From: Adineta ricciae
Taxonomy: Eukaryota > Rotifera > Eurotatoria > Adinetida > Adinetidae
Direction: 5' to 3'
Assembly (NCBI GenBank): GCA_905250025.1
Contig: CAJNOJ010000176.1
Coordinates: forward strand, 1-64,000
Length of the DNA: 64,000 bases
The notes under the pieces: generated by a model
What the model saw: the letters and a program-made list of their open reading frames with translations, nothing else
Database searches by the model: none
What the model was told of the DNA's origin: nothing
Program-made: the position numbers and the translations under genes
Shown: in pieces, positions 1-10,813 of the stretch
Layout: each line of letters starts with the position of its first letter
How positions within the stretch are numbered: the first letter of the stretch is position 1

Positions 1-1931
1 TGCAGGTCATGTTCAATGTTTTCAGACGATTTTCTAATTCATACAAATGCGATTCGGTGTGGGTTCGTTTCTTCTCCGATTCTTTGCTCATCTCGAGTTG
101 TTCTTGTAATTGCTTGGCTAACTGTTCTTTTTGATTTTGAAGGTTTGTTATGATCTACGAAGATGAAGTGAGTGAATTTTGGTAAGAAAAGTTGAATGTG
201 AACTTACAAGGCCTCGATCTTTGCTTGATTGCATTAATAAATGAATCTTTTCTTTAATTTCATCTTCTTTTGGTTCAACTTTGACATATCCATCAGAAAG
301 CAGTTGTCCGACTTGTTGTTTAAATGCTTCGAAGCATGATTTGCTATAAGCTAAATCGTTTTCTAATTGTTTAACATGTAGTTCATTGGTCGAAAATCGG
401 TTTTGTCGTTCGTCTAATTCTCCACGTGTATTCTGCCAGGCTTTCTGAATGGAATCAAGACGAGATTTCACTGTTTCAAGTTCACTTTTGACCATTTCTT
501 TATCATGAAGTGCCGCATCTCGCTCGGCTTTGATCGCATCGATTTGCAAACGATGACCGATGGTATTATGATCATAGGATTGTAATTGATTGGTCATTTG
601 TTGAATGGTTGCACGATTTGTTTGCGAATCTTGTTCTAACAACTTGTTCGTTTCTTCCAATTTGACCATTTTTCCTTTTAGTAAGATATTCTCAGCATTT
701 ATATCAGCAATCTAAATGAATAGTACGGTGAATGTTTGACGAAATGTAAAATGATCCTTGCAGAACAAGATTAGAAACTTCTCGTCAACGTCAACGATAC
801 TTTTGACCTTGGATTGTATTTATTGACTTAGGAAATGATTTCTCTACTAGTCAAGGAGTCTCTCGTGAAGAAAACTAAGTTGATTGATCGCTTACTCTGT
901 TTATAACTGTTTCGAATGCTAATGTACTCGGTTGTCCATAATCATGTCCAAGAGTGACACTTAATTGTGCGAATAATTCTTGTAATTTTTTGTGCAGCAC
1001 ATCCATTTTTCGTTCATTTACTTCTCGTTCTTCCATATGTGCTCTAAAGAAATATGTTCGGTTATAAAAATATGAATTCATTGGCCTTACCTGATTCGTG
1101 TTTGTAATTCTAATAATTGATCTTGTTTTTCTCGAGCATCTTTTTGTAATGATGAGATTGTTAATGATGATTTATTTGCAACTGAATCAAACGAACTCAT
1201 GTTCGTCTCGAGCTCACGAATTCGTAAACGAAATTGATTATTAGTTTGAAGAACAAGTTCATGTTCGCGTTTGAGCGATTCATTTTCATGTCTTAACTCA
1301 TTGATTCGTTCATCTTTCGCCGAACATTTGATCGATGTTTCACGTAACTAAAACGATTTTGATTCATATTTCAATAAGAAAACGAAAGATCGGTGAGTTA
1401 CATCGTGAGTTAGAGCGTCGATTTTCATTCGACATTGGTCTAGGTCACGTTGAGCTGCTGCAAGAGATGTTCGATCAACACCAGATAAAACATCGTATCG
1501 AGACGGTTCGAAATGAACATGTTTATTTGCATCCCTGTTGTGACGAAGAAAAAACGAAAAGATGATTTTGACAAATACAAACTAATGCACATTACTTCAT
1601 TGAAGTTAATTCTTGAACAAGAGCATCTTTATTCTCCAGATCTTTTTTCAAAACGCGTAATTGGTCTTGTAACTATGATGAAGACACTCAAATAGATTTG
1701 ATAAAGAATTCGATTTTTACTTACATCTGCTAGAGCTTTTCTCGATTCCGAATTATCACACGGAGTTGTTCCGTATCCAAGGGGACTAAAACTCGTAGAT
1801 GTAGTTGTATACGGCCCTCGAAAAGTACTATATTGAGATTGTTGTGTAAGAGGAGCATTGGAACTCGCATCGATAATCGCTCTTGCTGAGCCAAGCAATT
1901 CACGTTCAAGCATATAACTTGATGATGTCAT
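1..1931 (-). CDS. CCDC170-like coiled-coil protein (C-terminal part missing at window edge)
   Basis: Seven exons on the minus strand: 1725-1931, 1596-1672, 1402-1534, 1091-1347, 896-1043, 208-711 and 1-154. All junctions are GT-AG and keep phase. The start is the ATG at 1931 (MTSSSYMLERELLGSARAII). After about 70 residues of Ser/Thr-rich sequence the product is almost entirely charged heptad-type coiled coil with no membrane segment. A block around residues 350-425 (QKAW..., a stretch containing AFKQQVGQLLSDG, then VEPKEDEIKEKI) resembles the conserved part of CCDC170, a microtubule/Golgi- and cilium-associated coiled-coil protein. Coiled coils give weak homology, so the family call is tentative, while the gene structure is firm. 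The gene runs off the left edge, so the C-terminus is not seen. It is divergent from the TM9SF3 gene. Confidence 0.7.
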
Positions 1932-2515
1932 TTTTCTAACCAAAACTGAAGAAGTATGTCAAATTAATATGTTTGCGTCTCGTATACAAATATCTCCTGC
2001 CATCATTTCAATTCAGCAACTTGGTTAAGACCTTTAGAGAAATTATTTTGAAAAAGATCTTCGACAAAATTCATATAACTAACTTAGTTTTTCATACATT
2101 TCATTTTCTAATTATTTTAAGAATCTGATTTTCGAAATGCATATTTCAAGTGCATAGGTGCGTTACCGAAGTGCACTATCCAATGAGAATAAACCAGAGC
2201 TTAGTAATCATTATTCGTCTGTTATTTGTTGGCGTTGTTGTCACTTTTTGTCTTGTATTCGAAATATTTTTTTATCTAATTTTCCCTATATACTGTTCAA
2301 ATTCCACAAACTATCAAAAATTGACTACACATATTTGTTGTCCTTGTCTTCATACAGCAGTAGCAGTCAAGCATTACTTCGACTCTTTTTCCTCTTTTCT
2401 TCTTCAGCATGTTGACAATATTTTTCCTCACCGCGGTTTGCCATTCACATTATGTTCTAGATGAAAAATTGAATTTTGTCTTTATTACTCTAGTTGAAAT
2501 AAAACACGTCGAATA
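1932..2515. other. Divergent intergenic region between CCDC170-like and TM9SF3 genes
   Basis: 584 bp between two start codons on opposite strands, so it should hold both promoters. It is AT-rich with T-tracts. An open stretch near 2150-2464 encodes a low-complexity hydrophobic peptide and has no gene-like features. Confidence 0.6.
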
Positions 2516-4900
2516 ATGAATATTTCTGGTCTATGTCTTTTTTTTTGCCTTATCTTCACAATCGTTTCATGTGATGAGCATGATCATAGAGTACGTATTT
2601 ATTGTTTTTTTACAGAGTAAATTTCATTAAGGTTTTCTTTAGTATGAAGATGGAAGTGAAGTTGTTCTATGGATGAATACCGTTGGCCCGTATCATAATC
2701 GACAAGAAACGTACAATTATTTTTCGTTGCCATTTTGCCGAGGAACGAAAACGGAAATCTCACATTATCATGAAACTCTAGGCGAAAATATCTTAGGTGT
2801 AGAATTAGAATACAGTGGAGTAGAGATCAATTTCAAACGTAAGAAAAAAAACAAAGAATTTTGCGATGGAATTTTATGTGAAACTTTTGTAGGAGATAAA
2901 CCTAGAACAGATATTTGCGAAAAAACTATGACACCGGAAGCGTACGATGAATTAACGTATGCAATCAAGAATCATTACTGGTATCAAATGTTTATCGATG
3001 ATTTACCGATTTGGGGTTTGTAGAAATTGAGTTGCATCATTGGCTATTTTAAACGGTTTCCCTCTTTTAGGAATTGTTGGCGAAATGGACGAATCGGGTA
3101 AATCGGCATTCATCTGGACGCATAAGAAATTTGAAATAGCATATAATGAGGATCGAATCATTGATGTTAATTTAACATCGGAAGCGAAGGTTAACATCAA
3201 ACCGAATACTGTATTGAAGTTTACTTATGAAGTTATTTGGAAACCAACATCGATTCCATTTGCCAAACGATTTGATAAATATTTAGATCCAGGATTCTTT
3301 CAACATAAAGTAATTTGACCAGTTAGGCTTGATTCGAACGAAGTAAACATTGAATTTGTTTCATATAGATTCATTGGTTTTCAATCTTTAATTCGTTTAT
3401 GATGGTTTTATTTCTTGTCGGACTTGTCAGTATGATTTTATTGCGAACATTAAGAAAAGATTATGCACGATATGGCAAAGACGATGACTTAGATGATATG
3501 GTAAATAGTCTTCGGTAGTTGAAGGTGTTTTACGTGTTTTTCATATTTTAGGAACGAGACCTCGGTGATGAATACGGCTGGAAACAAGTTCATGGTGATG
3601 TATTTCGTCCTCCAGCTCATCCAATCCTTTTTGCTTCATTAATTGGCTCTGGTTATCAAATCGCCACTGTCTCGACACTGTGTATCTTAACCACCATTGC
3701 ATTTGACCTTTACACCGAGTAAATTTTCAATGAAATTACCTTTAATTTGTTTTCTATTTGATTGTTGGTTCATTTTAGACGTGGATTATTGTTCAGTACA
3801 GCTATATTTCTCTATGCCGCTTCGTCAGTTGTTAATGGTTATGCAGGTGGAAGTTTATACGCTCGAATGAAAGGACAACTATGGATTAAACAACTATTAG
3901 TTGGCGCATTTCTTGTTCCTGCAATCATCTGTAGTGTCGCGTTCTTGGTTAATTTTATTTCAATCTACTATGGTTCATCACGTTCGATTCCATTTACTGT
4001 TATGGTTTGTTGAAAAACTTCTCTTTTCGTTCTCATCCATTCGATGTTTTGATTTAGTTGAGTGTAACAGCCATTTGTTTGTTCATTATCTTGCCATTAA
4101 CAGCCGTCGGAACTGTCTTAGGGCGAAATATTAGCGGAGAACCAAATGTACCTTGTCGAACAAATGCAGTACCACGACCCATACCGGAAAAGAAATGGTG
4201 TGATAAATGATATTTTGATGTTCAGATGAGAATGAGTTGTTTTGATTAGGTTTATGGAACCAAATGTGATTATTCTCGCCAGTGGAATCTTACCATTTGG
4301 ATCAATATTTATCGAAATGTAAGAATATTTTCTAAATGCAAAGCTTTTTCACATGTTAATTCGTTTCAGGTATTTCATCTTCACTTCGTTTTGGGCCTAT
4401 AAGGTACAATGAGGAAGTTTTTTCATCTATACGAAAAAGACATGTTTTTTTTAATTTAGATTTACTATGTTTATGGATTTATGTTACTCGTATTCTTAAT
4501 ACTTGCTGTTGTAACTGTATGTGTAACAATCGTAGCGACCTACTTCATGCTCAATGCCGAAGATTATCGATGGTAAAGAGCAAGAAATCATAAACAATAT
4601 CATTTGCTCGTTTTCCTAGGCAATGGACAAGCTTCTTATCGGGTGCCTCATCCGCATTCTACGTATATTTATATGCTGTTTATTATTTCTTCTTTAAGAC
4701 AAAGTAAATCGCGTTGAAAAATGAATTTGACTTCGAAAACAATGTTTTCGCTATTTAGAATGTATGGAATGTTCCAAACAGCCTTTTATTTTGGTTATAT
4801 GGCTTTGTTTTCTCTTGGTCTTGGCATTATGTGCGGTACATTTGGTTATATTGGCACTCAAGCGTTCGTTCGAAAAATTTATTCAATTAAAATAGACTGA
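2516..4900 (+). CDS. TM9SF3: Transmembrane 9 superfamily member 3 (nonaspanin)
   Basis: Twelve exons: 2516-2590, 2643-3015, 3071-3309, 3369-3500, 3552-3718, 3779-4004, 4058-4197, 4250-4318, 4370-4403, 4460-4572, 4620-4703 and 4759-4900. They total 1794 nt (597 aa), close to the usual length of just under 600. A signal peptide is followed by the luminal domain with [20 protein letters not shown] and [17 protein letters not shown], both hallmarks of TM9SF3. Then come [20 protein letters not shown] and nine membrane segments, including [36 protein letters not shown] and [20 protein letters not shown]. The C-terminus ends in KID. Nonaspanins are Golgi/endosomal membrane proteins implicated in sorting of transmembrane cargo. 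All family blocks are present and no break is seen. Confidence 0.97.
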
Positions 4901-5270
4901 GACACATTTGTTCTTACTCCAGTGATATTATCGTTTCCTTTTTCTTTCTTTGCTTGAGTTTTTTTTTCATTTTTTTCCTTTTGGCTCTTCAAATCTCACA
5001 GAAATTTTCAAAACACAATGAAGATCATCGAGCGTGAGTGACTCTTTCGAACGGAAGATGAAATGAGATTGAAACAAAATGTTTGATGTTTCCTCGTCGA
5101 TATTTATATTAATATTCTCTCTTTATCTTTTCCTTTTTTTCTTTTTTCATTTCATAAATATGTTTGTTTTTGTTATTTGAGGAGTTGGAGACGAAAATCT
5201 TTCTTTTTTGTTCAAAAAAAACACGCCAAACTAAAGTTATTGTGGATTTATGTGGAGAAATATGAGTTCT
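4901..5270. other. Convergent intergenic region, TM9SF3 / chitinase 3' ends
   Basis: 370 bp between two stop codons. It is T-rich on the plus strand with long pyrimidine tracts around 4960-5150, as expected for 3' UTRs. No gene seen. Confidence 0.5.
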
Positions 5271-7350
5271 TTATTCGAAGAAATGAAACACCGATAGAAA
5301 TAATAATAAAAAGAGTGAGTTTAATAGATGAAAATGGTCACCGGCCTCATTGACCATACGAGAATCCAAAATGCTTTTTGTTCGATGCGATGGACTGAGC
5401 ACAACGACGAAGTTCGGTTTATTCGTTCGATTGAATGATGATAATGAAAATTTGGACATATTTGTTGAGGAAATTACTGTCGTCGTCGTTATTTGGGATT
5501 CATTTGTTATAGACAAGGTCGAAGTGGTTAAAACAGAATCAAACATCGTCTCATAGACACGACGAGTAAATGGAAATTCACCACGATTGCAAAATAAGCC
5601 TGTATAATCATCGTAATCTAACGACCATCTAAATTCAACAGATCAAAACGATTCGATGTGTCGATTCTCTCGAGATTTACTTACAGCATCGCACCACCAA
5701 GTCCCATTGCCTTCGCCCAGATGACCTTGAAATCACAAAAGTAGAAATTCTGATTGAAAACGTTTGTTTTTGTTTACTTTCAATGTAACACTTCGAAGTG
5801 AATCGTATCCAACCCATTGACCTGTATCCGAATAAGCATATTGAGATTGAGAATCTAAATCCCATTCGGTTGTCCAATTATGTGCGCGCAACTTTTGACA
5901 AATCTAACAAAACCAAAAAAAAACTTCATTCAATTCGAATTTCAATGACATTTACCTCGAAATACGCAAGAATTCCTTTGTCTTTCGTATACGGTCCAGC
6001 TAAAATCATTCAAATGATCAAACAAGAAGACTGCAAATGAAATTCGATACCTTCTCCACCACCTTCGATGGTCTTTGCGCCAATTGAAGTATTCTGATGA
6101 TCACTTAATGTAAATGATCGTCCATACAGAGCCAAACCAAGATTCATTTTCGATGGTGGACATCCGTGATTAATCCAATAGGAAATTGAAGAATTCTAAA
6201 CAAATCTGTCTTTATCCGTTCACAAAAGAATGTCCAATACTAACTGAATTTTTCCAATCCTCATGATCTTCTAATTCTGCATTACTTCTATACAACGGAC
6301 TATTAATACCTGTGACCAAATCCCACTTTCCTAAAAAAAAACAACTTTCGGTGAAAATTCATTTCCAATCAGGATCTTCTCTCACCATGGTAATCATATG
6401 TCATAACATTGATATAATCCAATGAACTATTGAAAACAAAAAGAAAAAGAAACACTTGCGAAAATGAAAGAAATATGTTTTACTTGCAAAACTCGTCGAC
6501 GATATAACCTTCGTTGACTTTCTTTGGATCGGAGGCAACAGCTGCTGTTAATAATAATCGATTTGATTTATTCATTCGACCAGCTTCCTCTTCAAAGGCT
6601 TGTCGTAATTCTTGTACGAGAATATTGAATTTGAGTTTACTATCAGGTTCTGCATCACGATCGCGTGAACCCGGAAACTCCCAATCCTACAAAAGAAACA
6701 TCCTTCCCTATGCAAGACAAACAAACTTTTACGTACAAGATCCAATCCATCGAATTGCCATTCTTCGAGAAAAGTGATCGTTTGATTAATAAATTTTGCA
6801 CTAAAAATTGTAGCGATTAGTCTGTATGTTTCTTTTGATTGATCTCTTTCAAATTTCTACCGTGTATTATCACTTCTTAATATTGCATTAAAACCTTTAC
6901 TTCTTGCCGACCATCCTCCTACCGATAGAATAATCTTCAAACTTGGATTTCGTCGTTTTAACCCATACATTCTCAAATAAAGTGGCTAAAACTATCCGAT
7001 AAAAACTTCGACACTCTCAAGCTCTTTTCACATTACCATTCCTAACCGATCTGTCCAATGAATATCATGTTCTTCGATTGGCGTAATCGCCAACGTTAAT
7101 GGATCAATATCTGCAAACGCATAATGTATGTGCGTACATAATAACGGATCGATATGATCAGGATAAAGTGTTGGCATTGCTTCACGATATAATGACCAAT
7201 TGGTATAATAACAAACAACACGTAAATCTGCATTGTCTATGATGGGAGAGAAGATTCTGTTAGAATGTTTTCTATTTGTCAAAGAAAATCCTTACGAACA
7301 ACTTTATTCCAAAAGATAATCGTCAATTGTATCAAAAAGAAGAACTTCAT
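5271..7350 (-). CDS. GH18 chitinase with hydrophobic C-terminal tail
   Basis: Twelve exons: 7296-7350, 7037-7236, 6861-6985, 6737-6800, 6484-6686, 6386-6426, 6245-6330, 6051-6195, 5956-5999, 5778-5903, 5685-5725 and 5271-5628; 1488 nt, 495 aa. A signal peptide (MKFFFLIQLTIIFW) precedes the TIM-barrel domain (LRVVCYYTNW). The barrel carries the substrate motif SVGGW, the complete catalytic motif DGLDLDWE with its general-acid Glu, and MTYDYHG. Next come PYTKDKGILAYFEIC and the closing WSLDYDDYTGLFC, so it should hydrolyse beta-1,4-linked chitin. Instead of a chitin-binding domain the last 100 residues are a Ser/Thr/Asn-rich stretch ending in a strongly hydrophobic segment (LLNSLFLLLFLSVFHFF), suggesting a GPI anchor or single membrane span. 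It could serve in jaw, egg-shell or cuticle turnover, feeding or defence; the sequence does not decide. Confidence 0.93.
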
Positions 7351-7808
7351 ATTCACTATCTCGTTCTTTTTTAATGATTAAAAGAAAAGTTTCATTCATT
7401 GTCCTTTCGTTTTCTCCCTTTCTCTCGACATAGATCAACTTCGTTTGTCTGTTTACACAAAGCTCGACCAAAATGACGACGTCGGTGTGTGTTCCTGGAC
7501 ATCAGTGACCGGATTGAACAATATACTTTGAATGAATGTATACGAGATGAAGCACACACGACAAACTTTAGATGAGTTCAGTCGACTATTCACAAGAGAG
7601 ACAAAATAAATGTCATTGACCACTTGTAAGCAATTTACATAGTCTCCTCGTCGCATTTCTTTGTTATGTAAATTTAGATTATGTTCATACTTGCAGACGA
7701 ACATTCTTGATTAACAGTTTTAGCATTTATTTAATAAAACAATCCTGTACACTTTTTACAAAATGACTTGAGTGAAGAAAAAACAAGCAAATTATCTGAA
7801 CAGACATA
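7351..7808. other. Intergenic region upstream of the chitinase gene
   Basis: 458 bp holding the presumed chitinase promoter and the 3' flank of the small membrane-protein gene. No coding signal is recognisable; a short minus-strand open stretch (7453-7704) shows no family resemblance. Confidence 0.5.
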
Positions 7809-8396
7809 TTAAACTTTAGAAGAGTCAGCATCGGAGCTTTTTCGATAATGAGTTTTCAACATTTCTAAGAAATATTTCATGTGTGTCAACACAAAACACA
7901 TTGAAAAGAATATTAGAATGATGTAATAGATAATTATCAACCAAAACGCCATCTGATACAACGTCGAATCGCAATACGTACGAACATCATATGTATTTGT
8001 ATATTGGACTTCGTCTTTTATATGAAATACTAAATAATTTCCGATAATAAACGAAGTGAAGAAGCAAATTAACAGAATCGATTGAAGAACAAAGCAAATC
8101 AAATGAACTATCGATAACCATTGATATTTTTCGTAAAGAAGAGAGAATATGATGAGAAAAATTCCATTGAATGAATAAATCAGTTGAATAATTCCAAAAA
8201 CGAGTAAATAAATGATTATTCGATCATCAATTGTACAACGATCTTCATAAACTTCGCTAAAACGTATCTGAATGATGGCTAATGGTATCAATAAAATAAT
8301 GAATAGATAAAAATAATACGAAAGAATATATTTCGACACGAATTTGGAACGTTTCGTCCACCAATTATGACGCGTTACTTCGATCTCATCATGCAT
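7809..8396 (-). CDS. Small four-helix membrane protein, TMEM272-like
   Basis: Single-exon reading frame of 195 aa starting MHDEIEVTRHNWWTKRSKF. Four hydrophobic segments lie near residues 22-43, 58-85, 95-120 and 150-175. A short loop with Cys and Asp (VYEDRCTIDDRIIIYLLVFG) follows the first segment, and the tail is charged. The loop followed by an I-YLLV-G segment resembles the TMEM272-type small membrane proteins that are numerous in rotifers; no biochemical role is established for that group. The frame stays open upstream to 8609 but that part is low-complexity, Tyr/Ile-rich and crosses an AT dinucleotide repeat, so I chose the internal Met. An intron in the extension cannot be excluded. 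Confidence 0.6.
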   Translation of the reverse strand: MHDEIEVTRHNWWTKRSKFVSKYILSYYFYLFIILLIPLAIIQIRFSEVYEDRCTIDDRIIIYLLVFGIIQLIYSFNGIFLIIFSLLYEKYQWLSIVHLICFVLQSILLICFFTSFIIGNYLVFHIKDEVQYTNTYDVRTYCDSTLYQMAFWLIIIYYIILIFFSMCFVLTHMKYFLEMLKTHYRKSSDADSSKV

Positions 8397-9078
8397 AGTA
8401 AAAAAAAATTGGTAGAAAAAATATACATTTTGGTATCTGCATATATATATATATATATAATATGTGTATGAATGTGCACATGAAACGAAATTATTGTTTT
8501 GACACGCCCGAATGAAAACCGAATACTCTTGACTACGCCCTTTTTTTTCTATATCCGCCGTTTGAACTATATCGAAGGGTAAGAAAGAATCGGTATTGAA
8601 AGTAGTCATTGAGTAGAAAAATAAATTCTAACGACGCTATTGAAAAACGGAAGATCGTGTCAAATGTGATTTCTAAAGTAAACTTTTCAATTTGCTTCGC
8701 GACAGATGAATGAGTAGAAAAGATTTTTTTGCTTTTCTAGACTTTGATTGTTATTATATAAGATCAGTGTAAACGAAAGAAAACAAACCATTGCGTGCTG
8801 TCAGCTTTTCCTCGCATTAAACTAATTAGTTTTTATCCGAAATGAATATGTATGGTTGTTTAAAGAAATGTTTTCTGAATAAATCTACTTATTCTTTTCT
8901 ATTCTCCTCTCATGGTGATATTATTTGAATGCATGTTGAAGAAGAGGATTGAGTAATTAAGGGAGAAAAGCAAAGAAGAAAGGCATTTATAGCAGACAGA
9001 ACCAAACTGATAACAAATATAATTAACACAAAGAAAAAAAAATAAAACTATACAAAAAGAGAAAACATTTTCTTTTCT
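8397..9078. other. Intergenic region between membrane-protein gene and GPCR gene
   Basis: 682 bp including the AT repeat at 8440-8459 and the 3' UTR of the GPCR gene next to 9078. No further gene seen. Confidence 0.5.
8440..8459. repeat. (AT)n dinucleotide microsatellite
   Basis: About ten AT units in the 5' flank of the small membrane-protein gene; likely length-variable. Confidence 0.9.
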
Positions 9079-10813
9079 TTAATCTTCCGTCGATATAGAT
9101 AAACCATGAAATGACATATCTTCACGTTCATAGATCGATGAAACGGGATCGGGTTGGAGTTTAACAATTAGACGATGACTAGTTGGGTTAGTTGATGTTT
9201 CACTGTTTAGTGTTATGGAGTATTTCGCTTTTCCATTGCCATCTGAACGATGACGTTTACTTCGTTTATTACTATTTGATGAACGTGTTTGACTCGACCC
9301 ACCGTGAGTTGTTGTATGTTGTAATCCACTGGTGTCAGTCGTATTTGGAGAACTTGAACGTAATTTGATTTGACAACATTTGAAAAGATTTCGACGAATT
9401 TGTCTTAAACGTGATGAAATTGTTCCATCGTGTTGGAGAAAAGCAAGTTCAGCCGGTGTCAAAGGCTTGCCGATAATGAAATAAAGAACTGCTTGTACGA
9501 AATTTACCATTTCAGTGCGAAATTCTTTCGCTGTTGCCGAATAGATAACAATATTAATCGAATGATTGAGATTCATTAAAATTATACAAAGAACTTTAAT
9601 TAGAACTAAGACAGTTTGTCGATATAAATTCGTGTCATCTTTGACATATTCGTAAACACTTAAGAAGATAACGATCGGTGCTGTTAAGCTAATAAAAACA
9701 AGGTTGACAGTGATTAACATCACAGATATGTTTCGTCGACGGCGCGAACGACGGGCCGACGTCGAACCAGCTCTTGAGGATGAACGAATCAGTGTTAAAA
9801 TAATAATTATTGTACATGCAATCATTGCTAAAACAAAAGAAATGTTTATTCGACCGACAATGTTCGTTGTACTAACCTGTAAATGGGATAAAAACATTCA
9901 TTGCTAAGTCAAACCAAACCCAATACACATACAGATTTCCATGTTCATTGGAATTCTCTAATGAACAATGAATAACATTCACATCGAAGAATGGGATTGC
10001 ATCTTGTTTAATTGCTGTAAGAAGAGTCTCATAAGTTCGCTCTTGATGAATACTTGGAGATGGTGGCCTTGTAAATACTTCGTAAGATAATGATGTATCA
10101 CTTGTTGTTGTGACCCGTTCATGACTTTCACTTGTACCTCCATGGTTTGCTTCTGAATTTGTGAATGAGAATTGCGATTTCGATGATAAGTATCCTTCGA
10201 TAGCTGTGTTATTATGAAGAATTCGTTGTTGATCGTTTCGAGTGTTCACTGATTCTGGATTTCGTTGTTTAATTGAATTATTTTCATAGAGAAGAAAATG
10301 ACTATTTAATATGGTGAGAAACAAACCGAGAATGATCGTCACTAGAACTGAATGTCTTGGTTTAGACCAAGTTTTTGCAAGACGAAGATATTTTGCTGAA
10401 ATAACACGGTCGATGCTGACAGCAACTAATATCCACGAGGAATATTGCGGAAGAAAATAAATGCAAAATGCGAACAATTTACATGGAAATGATTCGGTTT
10501 GAATATCATAATGAAAATGATATAATGAAATGAAATTGACACAGAAGGTGATGATCACTCCGAGATCGACAAGAGCGAGACATGCTAGATAACAGAATGT
10601 TGAATATCGTCGCATAGCTGCACGTAACAGAACACAAAAGGAAAGGAGATTTCCCAATGAACCCAAGACGAGTAGAAGCACCGGATAGACTTTGAGTATG
10701 ACGATAATGGACGTGTACAATGAACGAGTTTTCGCATCGAATAATGAAAGTGTCGAAGGCGGTGCGAATCCGCTAAAGACATCGATGACTTCATCGTGAT
10801 TCTCTGCCGTCAT
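9079..10813 (-). CDS. Rhodopsin-family (class A) G-protein-coupled receptor
   Basis: Two exons, 9877-10813 and 9079-9827, joined through a 49-nt GT-AG intron; 561 aa. Seven hydrophobic segments are visible. TM1 contains GSLGNLLSF (the conserved GN). TM2 contains LACLALVD. TM3 starts after a conserved Cys (FPCKLF) and ends in the DRY-type motif SIDRVISAKY. TM5 follows an exceptionally long, Ser/Thr/Asn-rich extracellular loop 2 of about 130 residues with several N-glycosylation sequons. A basic third intracellular loop (ARRSRRRR) precedes TM6. TM7 reads NLNHSINIVIYSATAKEFR, where the usual NPxxY is NIVIY. The Ser/Thr-rich cytoplasmic tail has CCQ just after helix 8, a possible palmitoylation site. 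Neuropeptide-type receptors are the likeliest relatives; the ligand cannot be predicted. Confidence 0.9.

Noticed and set aside
2150-2464. Overlapping plus-strand frames upstream of TM9SF3
   Set aside because: Hydrophobic low-complexity translations in two frames and no initiation or splice context.
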